This document shows positions 24,201 through 35,693 of a stretch of DNA of 64,000 nt, piece by piece (the first letter of the stretch is position 1; every line of letters begins with the position of its first letter). This DNA comes from Lagopus muta. Taxonomy: Eukaryota > Chordata > Aves > Galliformes > Phasianidae. Both the position numbers and the translations under genes were made by a program. The stretch is taken from NCBI RefSeq assembly GCF_023343835.1, contig NC_064433.1, forward strand, positions 68,346,032 to 68,410,031, written 5' to 3'. The notes below the pieces were generated by a model that was not told where the DNA came from, ran no database searches, and saw only the letters and a list, made by a program, of their open reading frames with translations.

Positions 24201-27200
24201 TTCAGCAAAAGCTTGTTTTGTGCGGGCAGGGTTGTACAAATGCAACTCAGTTATGTTATCTCAGTATGTTGGATTTTTTTTAATTCTTAAAATTATTTCA
24301 ATTATTTTTTATAATATTTAAGATACTGGTCTCTTTAGTAGATAAAGTAGTTTGGCATTTACCTTGAATGAGATCTATTTAAATGTTGGGGTTTTTTTTT
24401 CTTTTCAGTCAGAATGCTTTATATTTGACTTAGAAGTTGTTTTGGTTCTTCACTGATTTGAGCCCAGTACCAGTTATTTTGGGCTGCAGAGTACTGGGTT
24501 TTTCACAACCACATAAACTGTGGAACTTATTTCTACTTGATGCACTTCAGAATGCATCTGATTAAAATCTTGTGCGAAGAATATTTACCAACTGAAAGAA
24601 GTAAATGCTGTGCTGTTCTGTTATCTTGATGTTAACAGTAGTGCTAGTTTAAGTACATCCTGCTTTCTTATGCTTAGTCCTGCTCCCATTCTACCTTTGC
24701 ATGTGCACAGCATGGCTCTTCCTGGGTCTGGTCCATAAGCCAGATCAAGGGACTCATCCTTTTCTTCTTAGAAGTATTTTTAACCTGGATAAGTTACTGC
24801 ACGAGTCAGGTAATGGTGTTATGTAAGTGCAGGGAGAATTGGAACCAAGCAAGTTGAGAAATGCTTGTCCATCTATGCTGCTGGGAGCAGTGTCCAGGAT
24901 GTTGCAGTCCAAAAGAAACCAGTAGGGAATGCTACTGGAACCGGCTTCTGTCTGGTCTCAAGCAGCTTCTGGACTCTTCTCACTGAGACTAATCCTGCAG
25001 ACCCCAGCCATGAAAACTTTGCCACATAAATCCAATACATGGTTGTAGTGCATTTGAAAACTGTCTTAGAGCTGCCTTGGTTTCTCTTTTTGTACTCAGC
25101 TTCCCTTTCTACTTGATGTTATTTTGTTACTGAGAAGTAAAATGTTTGGGTGATAAGAGCATGGCACAAGCATACACTGGTCTTGACAGCAGCTATGTTT
25201 CTTCAAGAGTTGAACTGATTTCACATTTATCCTAATCCCTAAATTCATCTCAGACCTGGAAAGTTGTAATGGTGTGTTTTATTGCCATTAATATCTTGTT
25301 CTTCAGAACAGAAATATCAGTGTGGCACTGTACTGATAATCTTCCATTGGCTTATTGCTATGGTTCTGACGGTCCCTACCTGGCAGGTAGCTCTCCCAGT
25401 GATCTGCTGAAAAGTCTGCAGTTGCCAAAGATTTATCCGGCCTTTTAGATTGGCTGGGAGATCTTGCTGGAAATAATAGCAGTACTGATTATACAGTGAG
25501 AACACACAATGTCAGCAGGCACTGCACAGCATTAAAAGTTGGGTGATGATTCTAACCATAACGTGTAGTATCATGATGGCTGTTGCTGCCACTGCAAAGG
25601 AAAACCTGTCTTATAAGAAAAAAATTGCTCAATTTCTAGTATATTTAATGCCTATATTTCTCATTCTCAGGTTAGAGGTACCTATCTTCAGCATGTGATT
25701 AAGATGCAACTTAGCAAACTATGAAATGGTGGTTTTTTTCCTTATTTATATAGGTACTTGGGCTCAAGTTCCCCAATCTCTTTGGACGTGCAGAAAAGGT
25801 AACCTTCCAGTTCTCCTATGGAACAAAAGAAACTTCCTATGGCCTGTCATTCTTCAAGCCACAGCCTGGAAACTTCGAAAGAAAGTAGGAAATACATTTC
25901 TGAGTATCTCTTTTTTTTATGAAGAAATATGGAACAGTTAGTAAGATGTTTCACTGAGTAGTAATCCAGTCTGTTCCTTTACTGAAGATCTATTAGTCTT
26001 AAAGTATCAGAGCTGGTTTCCTAATTTTTTGTGATAATGTAAAACTCCACCTACTTAAATAGTTTCCCTTTCAAACCTACCAGTAACGTTTTGGTTCAGT
26101 TTTTCAGTTAACCTGTATAAAGTAACCGGACAGTTCCCTTGGAGTTCTCTTCGTGAAACTGATAGAGGAATATCAACAGAATTTAATGTAAGTGTAGCAC
26201 AAGTGTTTGTGGAGCACATGCTTCATTTACATATAATTCAGGTCACAGCTGGCTTTCACAAATATCTGCTTTACTTTCTTAATGACTGAAACACTTTTAC
26301 TTGTGTAAATTTGTCATTGTTTGAAAGAGACCTTGGAATGTAATCTTTATTTTCGCCGTATGAAAATGCCACTGCATTTTTCTGCAAGTTTTTAATGCTT
26401 AAAGCACTGGTTTAGAAAGACAGATGGTTGTTTTGCTCACCATATTAACCCAGTTCAGGATATTTTTCATCTGGGCTAAATGGAGTTGTCTGCACCTATT
26501 TGGAGAAACTCTCTTGGCTGGAGCAGAATTACTCCAGAATGAAAAATTATTTCTTTCTGATCAAAGAATTGTGGAAAGAAAAAGCAGAGGCTCATGTATG
26601 AATAAGCTTGAGAGAGAGAGAGAGTTCTTTTCAGGGAAGTGTTTGTTTTAATTTTGTAGCAAAATGGTCTTACTATCTCAATTCTTTTCTTTTTCCTTCT
26701 TTTCTTTTTCTTTTTTTTTCTTTTGTAGTTTCCAATCTGGAAGACCAATCACACACTGAAGTGGGAGGGTGTGTGGAGAGAGCTTGGCTGTCTTGCTAGA
26801 ACAGCATCCTTTTCTGTTCGAGAAGAAAGTGGACACTCTCTTAAATCTTCTGTATCTGTAAGGCTTTCTTCCTGTCTTATATGGGGCGTATGTTATTTTG
26901 AGTAATCGCAGTCTTACGAATGATCCCAAAGGAGCTTTTTGTCTGGCTTTCTAAGTAGGTATTGTGTTTTTCTTCAGATATGTCTTCTGCTGTGCTTGGT
27001 CATTCACACAGTCATCCAGGAGATCCAAAGAGAAAATATTTTTTCAAAGTTGGCTGTTGCATTTTGACTGTTACGTATGCTTGCCTGTTCCTTCTTCAGA
27101 ACTGTATAAAAGACCCTCCTTGTCATTTAGCATCTATTGCTGCAGCATTGGTTACTTATGTGTCAGCACTGTTAACCTCTGCAAATAAAGTTGAATTGTT

Positions 27201-30200
27201 GCAGAGTAATGAATAGAGCACATCCAACAAGTTGTTGCTGGGGATGTTGCAAGGCCAGATTTCATTGTCTTTCTGAGCACTGCCGTCTTACCTCCCCCAT
27301 GCTGCACCACCTTCTTTATGCTGAAGAAAATAGGTTCAACAACCTTTTTCATCTTACAGTTGCTGTGCCATTTCTGAATACTGTTTCCTATAGCAGTTTT
27401 TTTTGCTGATTTTTAATTTGTAGGTCAAATTGTGGGTTATAAACTATTAGCAGGCTAATGTCACAAAATTGGGGATACATAGTGGGGCATTGTTGCTGCT
27501 ATGTGTGTATCAGAGCCGAAAGTTATTGCTATTTATTGCTAGTCAAGTAAATAAATGTATTTATTTGATGTGGCCTCCTCTGAAGTTAAAACTAAGTTAG
27601 ACTGCTGAAACATTTTTCTCAAATCCATGGAGCTGTGCAAGCTTGAAGCTGTGGTTGTCTCCCTCTGTGTGCACAGGTTGTGTTGGAAAATAATGGTGTC
27701 ACTTTGTGATATTGAGTGGGTATGAGAACTGAAAAATAATTGTTTGATTCTTTCCAGCATGCCATGGTCATTGATTCCCGGAACTCTTCAATCTTGCCCA
27801 AACGAGGTGCTTTGCTGAAAATTAATCAGGTAGGATTAAATCACTTCTATTGTTACTGGATATTATCCGTATATGTAATCTCATAAACTGACAAGAATAG
27901 AGTGATGATGAATAGTGTGCCATTTAAAGAACATGATTTTTTTTCTTAACTGAGGCACATTTTCATTTCTGTATCATGCTCAAACTGTGCAGTCAGTTTC
28001 TTGCCATTAGCACTGATGTATTTATTAGCAGAGGTGCTTCATCACAAGACAGTATCTCTTCTCCACTCAGTAGGCAGTAGTGGCCCCTTGTTTTCACTTG
28101 ATTCCAGAAGTTTCCTGACACTATACTGCAAAGCTGCCAGACTCTGGTCATGTTGCTACTTGAAAAGTAAGAAAGATGGGATAGAAATAACGCTGAGTGG
28201 GGTACATGTGGTTTTTACTCTTGTTGCACTTAGAGCTTTTAGAAAACCTGTCTCTTGTGCTATAGGGTTTAGTACTTCAGAAGCATTAACTTCTGCAGGG
28301 CTGCAGAAGCAGATTGCTTTGAAATGCCATTGAAACTAGAAGTGCTGCTGCAGCAGAGAATTCCTCTGAGTGAGAATGGCAGTTATAATTCAGGGTTTAG
28401 TCAACATACCATTCCTTAGATGCTGTGTGTAACACCAATTCAGTCATTTCTAATATTCAACTACAGTTTGTGTAATGCTACTGTTTGTATTCGGTTCTTC
28501 AGCCCCAGTTTAGCACCTGAGAAGACTTCATAGGTACTAAATAAACATCAGAGATTTGATTTTGGTTGATTGACTTTCAAGTTTTTTTGTTTTGTGTTCT
28601 TGCTTACAAGAGGGCTTAGAAAGCAACAGATTTATTATCTAGGAGATAGATAAGTTCTGAGAGTCAGGTCTGCTTTTTCATTCGTCCAGAATTCATTTGT
28701 CTCAGTATCTGATGTGCTTCGTACACAGAAAACACTGCTTATGTGGATGCACACATGGTGAATTTTGCATGGGAAGAAACATGTAATACCCAGCACAACT
28801 CTAAACTTTGTTGTCTTTGCAGGAGCTGGCTGGATATACAGGTGGAGATGTGAGCTTTCTAAAAGAAGATTTTGAATTGCAATTGAATAAGCAGCTTCTC
28901 TGGGACTCGGTAATTTTTTTAAAAGATATTTTAGTCATTGAAGTAATGGATGAAGTGACTGAACTTATGTTCATAATGGATGAAGTGACTGTCTTATGAT
29001 GAGTGTGGACTGAAAAAAAGATGATCAAAGTGAAAGATGGATGGTAGAGATCTGAGTGTGTGTTTTTTTTTGGAAGTGAAATACTCTTATTTCTAAACTG
29101 ATGTTTCTGCCATGTATATTCACTTGAGAACTGGACAGTTTGGAAAGAAGGAATTGTCCTACAGTTCCCCATAGGAACTATTTTCCTTTCAGAAGGAATG
29201 TTGGGCACGTCTTTTTTTTGTAATTTCTCTAAGATTGGCTTTTGAAAATGTTTTTCACCTGGCTGTGAATAGTCTGGCTTCTTTTGAGTTCAGGTTTAGT
29301 TAGCTTTCACCATTTGAAATTAGGAACGTGTGCTACTGATTCTGGAATCATAGCATGTATTATATGATGATTATCTCTGATATGTAAAACTGCTGGGAAA
29401 GAAAGGAAAAGTGGTTTCACTACAAGGCTCAGAGCAACTTCCATTATGAAGATGTAAAAACTTGAGGCGGCAATAATTTCCACCCCAACATACTAAATTT
29501 AAATAAATAATGTTTAAAAAGTTGGGACAATCTCTGTCCCTTAATAGTTTTCTAAAAAGGAGTGGTATAATGAAGAGATTGGAAATATGTTATGCCAATG
29601 CGATAACTGGAAAAACTCAAAGCTACTTTCGTAGTGCAGATATTAATAAAGTGGTGGTTCTGTAAGGCTCTGTCTGCTGTTTCATGCTTTTATTCCGAGG
29701 AGACTCAGCTCAGTGAAGTTTTGAGGCCAACATGGAAAGGCATTTTAAAGCACTTTGGTTATAGCCCTTTCTCATTACATCGTGTGGTGGAAGAACGGGC
29801 ATAGCATGATGAGCTTTTAGTCATCTTACATGTATTTGCTGTCTTTCCATTGAACAAAACAGCATGTTTCCCTATGAAGTAATTTAATAACTTCTTGGCT
29901 GTGCAAAAAGGTCTTCCTTCTTTCTCAGTCATGACTAACCAGTATGGCTACATCATGAATAAAAGTGAAGCAAATCTCATCCTAAGATACAGATAATTTT
30001 ATGAGATCTATTTCTTTTGAGCACGGACTGGCGTGCACCTGGCCTTTGCATATGCTGTGTACTACTTAATGGGATGTGTATGCACTTGATGATGGGCTCA
30101 TCTCTAATCGTGACAGAGGGATGTGTTGGGCCTCTGGGGATGGAAGGTAACAGGAGCAGGCTGCGCACCAAGAAATTGCCCAGCACCTCTAGCCTAAGTG

Positions 30201-33200
30201 TTGACAGTAGAGTTCACTGCTTGGTACTTGTGCTTTGTACACAGACTGCAAGCAGATGATTAAATGTATTTAGTACAGTGATTTGACTTCCAGGAGTTAC
30301 TGTATAGATAAGCAGTAATTATATGTATGTATTTGATGCCAATATAGTGATTTGTGGAAAATGGTTTCATTTGTGAGGCTAATTTACAGTCAGGTGATAA
30401 AGTAAAATTATTTCTGTTTTCTGAATGTAATCTCCTACTGGTTTAAAAATGCATGGAGTAATTTATGTCAGCAGGGTTTGTCTTATTTCAAGGCATGAAA
30501 AATTGTAGGAAAGTCAGAGCTGGACAAGTGCTCTCTTTAGCTATAGTGGAAGCAGTGCTTGGTTTAAAATTTCCTACTTTAAACTTCAAGGTGCAGCACT
30601 GCATAGCATTGAAAGAGGGCAGCAATGATCAAGAGTTTCCTAAAACTACAGTTACTGAAGATCCATGCATACACTGTGAACACCTGAAACTTTTGGTCAG
30701 ACTAAAGGGAGCTGTGCCTTTATTAAGCAATGGCATTTTTTTTAGGGAAATAGAATACTACATATTAGTAAAAAGGAAAAAAGAGAAACAACAACTTTTT
30801 TTTCTCCAAAGGTTTTTTCAGCATCACTTTGGGGTGGAATGCTCGTACCCATTGGAGACAAGCCGTCCAGTATAGCTGATAGGTAAGGTTTCTTTTTAAT
30901 GTCTCTTAATTTCTTTCAGTCAACCCAGGTAATGTATGAGAAACAAACTGTGCAGCAGAATAGAGAAGCAGAAGTAGCTCTGACTTGGGGGATAATAAAA
31001 ATAAACTAATTAGCTGTATGTGCATGTTAATAATCAAGACATGCTTTCTGGTTTTTATTTCCATATTGGGGAGGGATAATTCAATAATAGTAGCTCTGCC
31101 TATCAATATTTGCTATTTCTAAGAGGTATTTACCATCTTCAACATTTCATACTGGGCATAAATAACACTGGAGGTATTTTTAGAAGTAAAGTCATGTAAT
31201 AACTCGGCTTTTTAGGCAATTTTGCCCTCCAGTGCCTGTGTTTAAAGATCATCAACAGAAATCATTTAGACTTCAGACTTATTTATAGTAAGTAATTATT
31301 GTCAACTGTGTTGGCTTCACGTGTAATAGACCTTAACTAGAGTATTTCTATCCAAATTCTTATAGCAGACTTCACTAGACTTGTTATGAAGTCATGTGTA
31401 ATTTTGAAAAACAAAGTTAAAAGTGTGAGTAGTTTCAAGTGAAGCACTGAACTAGATTTGTTTGTACTTACTAGGTTTTACCTTGGTGGACCAACGAGTG
31501 TGCGAGGATTCAGTATGTACAGCATTGGACCCCAGAGTGACGGTCTGAAACTTTTAATTCCTGCTCTTCTGTCAATACTGAAAATATTAGTTTGTAACGA
31601 ATCCTCAAATTCTGTCTGTAAGCTTTCTGTAGCTTTAAGATAGTTGCTCCCTTTAAGTTCTTTGATTCCAAGAGGAGTTATGTCTCTGATCTGTCATTAG
31701 ATATTAGTTCACAGTGGAACAAAACCCAGTAGTTCTTAGTGAAGCTGTAAGTACTTCTACAAACCAAGCCTGCCTTCAGACTTCTGTAGGTTACTGTTAC
31801 GTTTGTTCTTTTTGTATTAACCTCAGACCTTTAATGTATATAAAAATACAGGCAGTTTTCCAATGCTTCTTAATGTGAATTTCACCAGTGCATGGCTTTA
31901 CCTAAAATAAATCAAGGATATGCCAGAACTCTTTTTTCTTTTTTTTTTTTTTTTTTTTTTCCTGGCACCTGTTTCTTTTACTTTTGAGGCTCAGAACTTC
32001 TAAAACCATATTTTTATTTCCAGGTTTACCTGTGGTCCTTAGCAGGGATGAATAAGTTTCAAACTTCCAGTGTGTCTCTTTAATTAGTAAGCCTTTGAGC
32101 TTAAAAAAGTCCTGAAAGATAGTAATAGTGGCATTGAATCTCTTTTTGATTCAGCATATGTTCAGGCAGCTTAGGGGAAAGGCAATCTGATCATCAGAGG
32201 TGTTTTGAGAGACAGGAATTTCCTCAGTTCTATTCTTACTCTTCTGACTTGCCGTTATTATAGACTATTTGCTTAGCTGTATCAATTTCCCATTTTTACA
32301 ACTGAGGTAAATATGTGGAAGAGCTTCAGAAGGTAACCTCTGATGAACTGCAAGCAGGTGCATGCCACAGGTGAGGGCGTGAAGAAAAAGATTGGTTCAC
32401 TTGGAAAGCGTGAAAAATGGTGTAAATCCTAATTTCTACTTGATGGTTGTGAGGCTGGGGAGAGCTAGAAGCAATTGGCAAGAGCTGTGAACGGGGTAGC
32501 AGTGCAGTGTAGAGCAACTTAAAGGATGTGTTCTTGTCTCTTTAAGACCCGGTTCTTTTAAGATATTCCACAGTAAATGCTTTCATTTACAACATTCATT
32601 TCAACATTTTCTGTAACTAGGTGATTACTTGGGAGGAGAAGCCTACTGGGCTGGAGGTTTGCATCTCTACACTCCTCTACCTTTCCGACCAGGCCGAGGA
32701 GGGTTTGGAGACCTTTTCCGAACACATTTCTTCCTGAATGCCGGAAACCTCTGCAATCTTAACTATGGTAAGCCTCAGAAGAATTGTACATAACAAAATC
32801 TGCTTCTCTCTCTCTCTCTCTATAAATATATGTGTATACTCTATATACAAAAGCGAGAAGGAGAGAACTGCTAAGGGCCTATTGGCTCAAAAGCATTTTG
32901 TTTGCTACATATATTTCAGTGGCTGTCAAAAAGCTGTTGCTAAGAACTTGTGTATTTGACATATTGCCAGTAGTTTTCTTAACTCTTCACATAAATTATA
33001 GCACAACTATAGGAGAGCTGGCATGGTAGCAGTAGTATCTTTGTCATGGTGGTGTTCACAAATCAGTGTAGTAATTGATTAATTGATGTTATAGTGGTAT
33101 TATAATGGCTTTTGGAATTGACTAAGTAAAAAGTGGTGGCATAAATGGTATAGATGTGTGTAATATAGATGAGGGTGTGGTGGCTGATGAGAATTTTTTT

Positions 33201-35098
33201 TCTCCCATAGCCAACTTTTTTCAAGATGTATTGCAGTGCATTAGTAAATGCTTTTTCAGTATCTGTTTAATCAGTTCTGGGAGGTGATCTCAGAGATCCC
33301 TTCCAACCTCAAGCATTCTGTAGTAAGTAAAAGAGGAGGGGAAAAAAAAAAAAAAGCAAGTGATATAAAAAGCAATTGTTGGCTACCAGCTGACTGATGT
33401 CCAGCCAGGTGCTGAGGAACAGTAACCCATGGCAAACTCCCAGGCAGTTTTATTGCTGAGCATGGTATTGCCTGGTATGGGCTATGCCTTTAAGCAGCAT
33501 GGTGCAGCTCTCTTGTGTGTGTTCCCTTCCAGCCTCTTGTCCATCACCAGCCTACTCTAGTGGGGATAGAGTGGATTATAGAGAAAGCCTTTGTGATGTG
33601 CATGTATTGCTTAGCAATAGTTGAAATATCAGTGTGTTATTAACATTCTTTTAGGCACAAAACTAAAACACAGCACCTGTATGGATTGCTATGAGGAAAA
33701 TTAACTCTATCCCAGTGAAAGTCACTACAGAGATATAGTGATATTTGATATAGAATATCTTGCTTGATGAAGAGGGATGGCATCCATATGGGAGTGAAAA
33801 TTAGATAACTACTTTATAAAACCAGTAGAGGTTTGCTACAAGATTTGGTTAAGGCTTTACTACTCATTTCATGCAAGTAGGTACCCTATGCTGGGAAATG
33901 AAATTCAGCCAGAGTCTTAGAAATGGGTAGTTTGAGTCCAGTGTCCTTGGCTTTTGTGAGAATTGTGGGTAATACACTTTTAATCTACAGGAGGTGCTCC
34001 TAAGTAGTCTGGCTTCTAGCTGTTAAAATCCAGCTAGCCTTTGAACACCTCAGCAATCTCCTCTGATTCTTTGTTGTCCTGGTCTTTTGCATTCAGGTGA
34101 TGGTCCCAAAGCTCACCTGCAGAAGCTGGCAGAGTACATCCGATGGTCTTACGGTGCTGGAATAGTGCTCCGACTTGGAAACATTGCTAGATTAGAACTT
34201 AATTACTGTTTCCCCATGGGAGTACAGTCGGGTGACAGGTTTGTTTCTTACACTGACTCCTTTAGTAGTAACTAGTGTTAAAAGTAACTGCACTTCTGTC
34301 TGGTTTTGGAAGAGAGAATTGTTGTCTGTTGTTTATTCCATGCCAGTTTTGAGATTATTTTTTTTAACATTTTATGCTCTTTTCTCTCAGCTGGCTGTGT
34401 CCACATTTGTCTCACAGTACTTCTTAGTTTAAGACTGTTTATATCTCAGGTTTCATAGTTCATTGAACTTGAGATCAGCTGTTGAAATGTGTGAATAGCT
34501 GTGTAGCAGATTTCATTTCTTTAGTAGAAATGATCACTCAAACAGCTCAAGGGATTTTCCTAAGCCTTCCAAAAACAAATGATTGGATAAATCACAAGTT
34601 TAATGTCTTTGCTTGAAAAATGGACGCAAGTGTAATTACAGAAAAAAAGAAAGGGAGAACAAATAATTTGTTAGCAACCAATTATTCTACACTAAGAAAA
34701 TGTTATAATACATAATAAAAAAGCTTAAGGGAGCTCCTCATGCCTGTGTAGTAGCAAAAATACTGTGTGAGATGCTGTTTCATATAGGACTCGTTTATGT
34801 TTCTACTTGCCATCCGTGTGAATTGTGAACAAATAGCAGCAATTTGAAAATTATGGACTTCATTTTGAAAATGTAAGCACTCCATATGGGTGACACATTG
34901 ACAAAGCATTTAGTTGAAAGAGCCTTTGTCAGCTAAAGTTTGAACTGTGACCCTCCAGACATGAGAAACCTTGGAAATTGAGGCACAGGGAAAATTGATT
35001 TTATCAGTACCTTATTTTTCATTTATGCTGTTTATTATTTGTTTCTTCTCAGGATATGTGATGGTGTTCAGTTTGGAGCAGGAATCAGATTCCTCTAA
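18047..35098 (+). CDS. SAMM50: SAM50 sorting and assembly machinery component (15 exons, 469 aa)
   Basis: Exons 18047-18067, 19974-20084, 20973-21074, 22043-22130, 23902-24008, 25754-25884, 26100-26187, 26729-26857, 27758-27829, 28823-28909, 30812-30882, 31475-31542, 32621-32767, 34097-34238 and 35053-35098 join to 470 codons including TAA, the same 469 aa as the human protein. The product is the outer mitochondrial membrane Omp85-family channel that folds beta-barrel proteins and helps hold MICOS/cristae contacts. A POTRA-like domain covers roughly residues 45-125 and a 16-strand barrel the rest. The lid-loop VRGF motif is at 345-348. The C-terminus [10 protein letters not shown] fits a terminal barrel strand. 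There is no cleavable presequence, as expected. The start sits in a strong Kozak context (GCCGCCATGG). Confidence 0.98.
18503..18850 (-). mobile_element. CR1 LINE fragment (minus orientation)
   Basis: Reverse complement of a CR1 3' end (AAGTTGGAAGGGACCCTCAG, then ATCATCGAGTTCAACTCC), clear to about 18680 and more degraded beyond. In SAMM50 intron 1. Confidence 0.8.
18944..19117 (-). mobile_element. CR1 LINE fragment (minus orientation)
   Basis: Starts with TTCATAGAATCAAAGAATGG, then GGGTTGGAAGGAACCTTCA and AGGCTGCCCAGGGCCACATC, the usual reverse complement of a CR1 3' end. Second insertion in SAMM50 intron 1. Confidence 0.9.
19974..20084 (+). CDS. SAMM50: SAMM50 exon 2 (residues 8-44)
   Basis: TTCCAG acceptor, GTGAGT donor. 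Encodes the acidic N-terminal segment beginning [13 protein letters not shown] and ending ILENKD. Confidence 0.97.
20973..21074 (+). CDS. SAMM50: SAMM50 exon 3 (residues 45-78)
   Basis: TTTAG acceptor, GTAAGT donor. Start of the POTRA-like domain: [17 protein letters not shown], then [13 protein letters not shown]. Confidence 0.97.
22043..22130 (+). CDS. SAMM50: SAMM50 exon 4 (residues 79-107)
   Basis: TATAG acceptor, GTATGT donor, phase 1 out. POTRA helix and strand: [20 protein letters not shown]. Confidence 0.97.
22370..22738 (+). mobile_element. CR1 LINE fragment with internal deletion
   Basis: CR1 reverse-transcriptase-end sequence (GTATCCTGGGTTGCAT) runs to about 22519. It then jumps to the 3' region (GTGAGACACTGCAACAGGTTG) and ends in repeated ATTCTATG-like units. 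In SAMM50 intron 4. Confidence 0.9.
23348..23768 (-). mobile_element. CR1 LINE fragment (minus orientation)
   Basis: Begins AGAATCATAGAATATCCTGAG and runs through the CR1 3' region to CTTGCCCTCCAGACCCTTG. Lies about 130 bases before SAMM50 exon 5. Confidence 0.88.
23902..24008 (+). CDS. SAMM50: SAMM50 exon 5 (residues 108-143)
   Basis: TTTAG acceptor. The donor is ATG|GTATGG. Encodes [20 protein letters not shown] and the first barrel strand [15 protein letters not shown]. Confidence 0.97.
25754..25884 (+). CDS. SAMM50: SAMM50 exon 6 (residues 144-186)
   Basis: TATAG acceptor, GTAGGA donor, phase 2 out. Barrel strands: [20 protein letters not shown], then SYGLSFFKP. Confidence 0.97.
26100..26187 (+). 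CDS. SAMM50: SAMM50 exon 7 (residues 187-216)
   Basis: TTCAG acceptor, GTAAGT donor. Encodes [20 protein letters not shown] and ends TEFN, phase 0. Confidence 0.97.
26610..26624 (+). repeat. (GA)n microsatellite
   Basis: Seven GA units about 100 bases before SAMM50 exon 8. Confidence 0.8.
26729..26857 (+). CDS. SAMM50: SAMM50 exon 8 (residues 217-259)
   Basis: A pyrimidine tract of nearly 40 bases leads to the TTTTGTAG acceptor; donor GTAAGG. Encodes [20 protein letters not shown] and a further barrel strand. Confidence 0.97.
27758..27829 (+). CDS. SAMM50: SAMM50 exon 9 (residues 260-283)
   Basis: TTCCAG acceptor, GTAGGA donor, 24 codons. Encodes [20 protein letters not shown], then KINQ. 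Confidence 0.97.
28823..28909 (+). CDS. SAMM50: SAMM50 exon 10 (residues 284-312)
   Basis: TTTGCAG acceptor, GTAATT donor, 29 codons. Encodes [20 protein letters not shown], then LNKQLLWDS. Confidence 0.97.
28944..28991 (+). repeat. 30-base direct repeat, about 1.6 copies
   Basis: The 18-mer TAATGGATGAAGTGACTG occurs at 28944 and again at 28974, starting 35 bases after SAMM50 exon 10. Confidence 0.85.
30812..30882 (+). CDS. SAMM50: SAMM50 exon 11 (residues 313-335)
   Basis: CCAAAG acceptor, GTAAGG donor, phase 2 out. Encodes [20 protein letters not shown], then IAD. Confidence 0.97.
31475..31542 (+). CDS. SAMM50: SAMM50 exon 12 (residues 336-358)
   Basis: ACTAG acceptor. The donor GACG|GTCTGA is clearly off consensus at +3/+4. 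Encodes [13 protein letters not shown], which holds the conserved Omp85 VRGF motif (345-348). Confidence 0.96.
31932..31960 (+). repeat. Poly-T run
   Basis: T-rich run including 22 consecutive T in SAMM50 intron 12. Confidence 0.85.
32621..32767 (+). CDS. SAMM50: SAMM50 exon 13 (residues 359-407)
   Basis: ACTAG acceptor, GTAAGC donor. Encodes barrel strands with [20 protein letters not shown] and [15 protein letters not shown]. Confidence 0.97.
32805..32820 (+). repeat. (TC)n microsatellite
   Basis: Eight TC units followed by TA-rich DNA, about 35 bases after SAMM50 exon 13. Confidence 0.8.
33268..33322 (+). mobile_element. Short CR1 3' end remnant
   Basis: GGGAGGTGATCTCAGAGATC, then CCTTCCAACCTCAAGCATTC, a worn CR1 3' terminus, in SAMM50 intron 13. 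Confidence 0.7.
34097..34238 (+). CDS. SAMM50: SAMM50 exon 14 (residues 408-454)
   Basis: TTCAG acceptor, GTTTGT donor. Encodes [20 protein letters not shown] and [12 protein letters not shown], the penultimate strands. Confidence 0.97.
35053..35098 (+). CDS. SAMM50: SAMM50 exon 15 (residues 455-469, stop TAA)
   Basis: TCTCAG acceptor. Encodes [15 protein letters not shown] and TAA at 35096-35098. This is the last barrel strand, which carries the C-terminal beta-signal-like pattern. Confidence 0.97.
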
Positions 35099-35580
35099 CG
35101 TGGAAACAATTCACATTAATAATATGAAGATAAGCTCTCTAATGGACATCAAGAGTTCAGAATAGCTTGATACGGTCTAATTTTTTCTTGAAATACTGGT
35201 AGACATCTGAATGATTTGCCTCCAACTCCACAAGAAACTACATTAAAAAATTATGCTTTAAAAGTTCTTTGTACCTCTGATTCTTGTCAAAGATGGGAGA
35301 ATATTTGTGGGATGCTAGCTATTTTAGTTTACAGCTTTTACTTATCTTTTGCTTCTTAAAATACCAGAACTTCATTGGAGACTGGTTCTTGGATTCTTTC
35401 CATGTGGTTGTAGTTGTCATTGGCCTGCGCAGCCTTCAGACTTCTAATTGCAAGTCTCACGAGTGTTGGGATGACCAAGCTTGTGTATGGTCAGTTTTTT
35501 TACCATCATCAAAGTGCATAAAAATGATTTGATGCAAAATTAGTGGTTATAGGTAAAATAAAATGTGCTGTTTCAAATGT
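35099..35580 (+). other. SAMM50: SAMM50 3'UTR
   Basis: Non-coding, AT-rich sequence from the stop codon to just past an AATAAA, followed by a T- and GT-rich stretch suited to cleavage. The end is inferred from the signal. Confidence 0.75.
35557..35562 (+). promoter_or_regulatory. SAMM50: SAMM50 polyadenylation signal (AATAAA)
   Basis: Canonical hexamer about 460 bases after the stop, with GT-rich sequence (TGTGCTGTTTCAAATGTG) right after it. Confidence 0.8.
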
Positions 35581-35693
35581 GTTTCACTTCTGTAAAATGA
35601 CCTATACTTAAGTGCCTCATACAATCTGAATTGCATACTGTAAATGTTCAACTCCAGCTATCTATCATAGTAAGTACTAAAATCCAAGAATAT

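Noticed and set aside
26962-27216. 84-codon frame with a hydrophobic stretch and AATAAA in SAMM50 intron 8
   Set aside because: It resembles the end of an mRNA, but I recognise no parent gene, there is no A-tail, and nothing supports translation.
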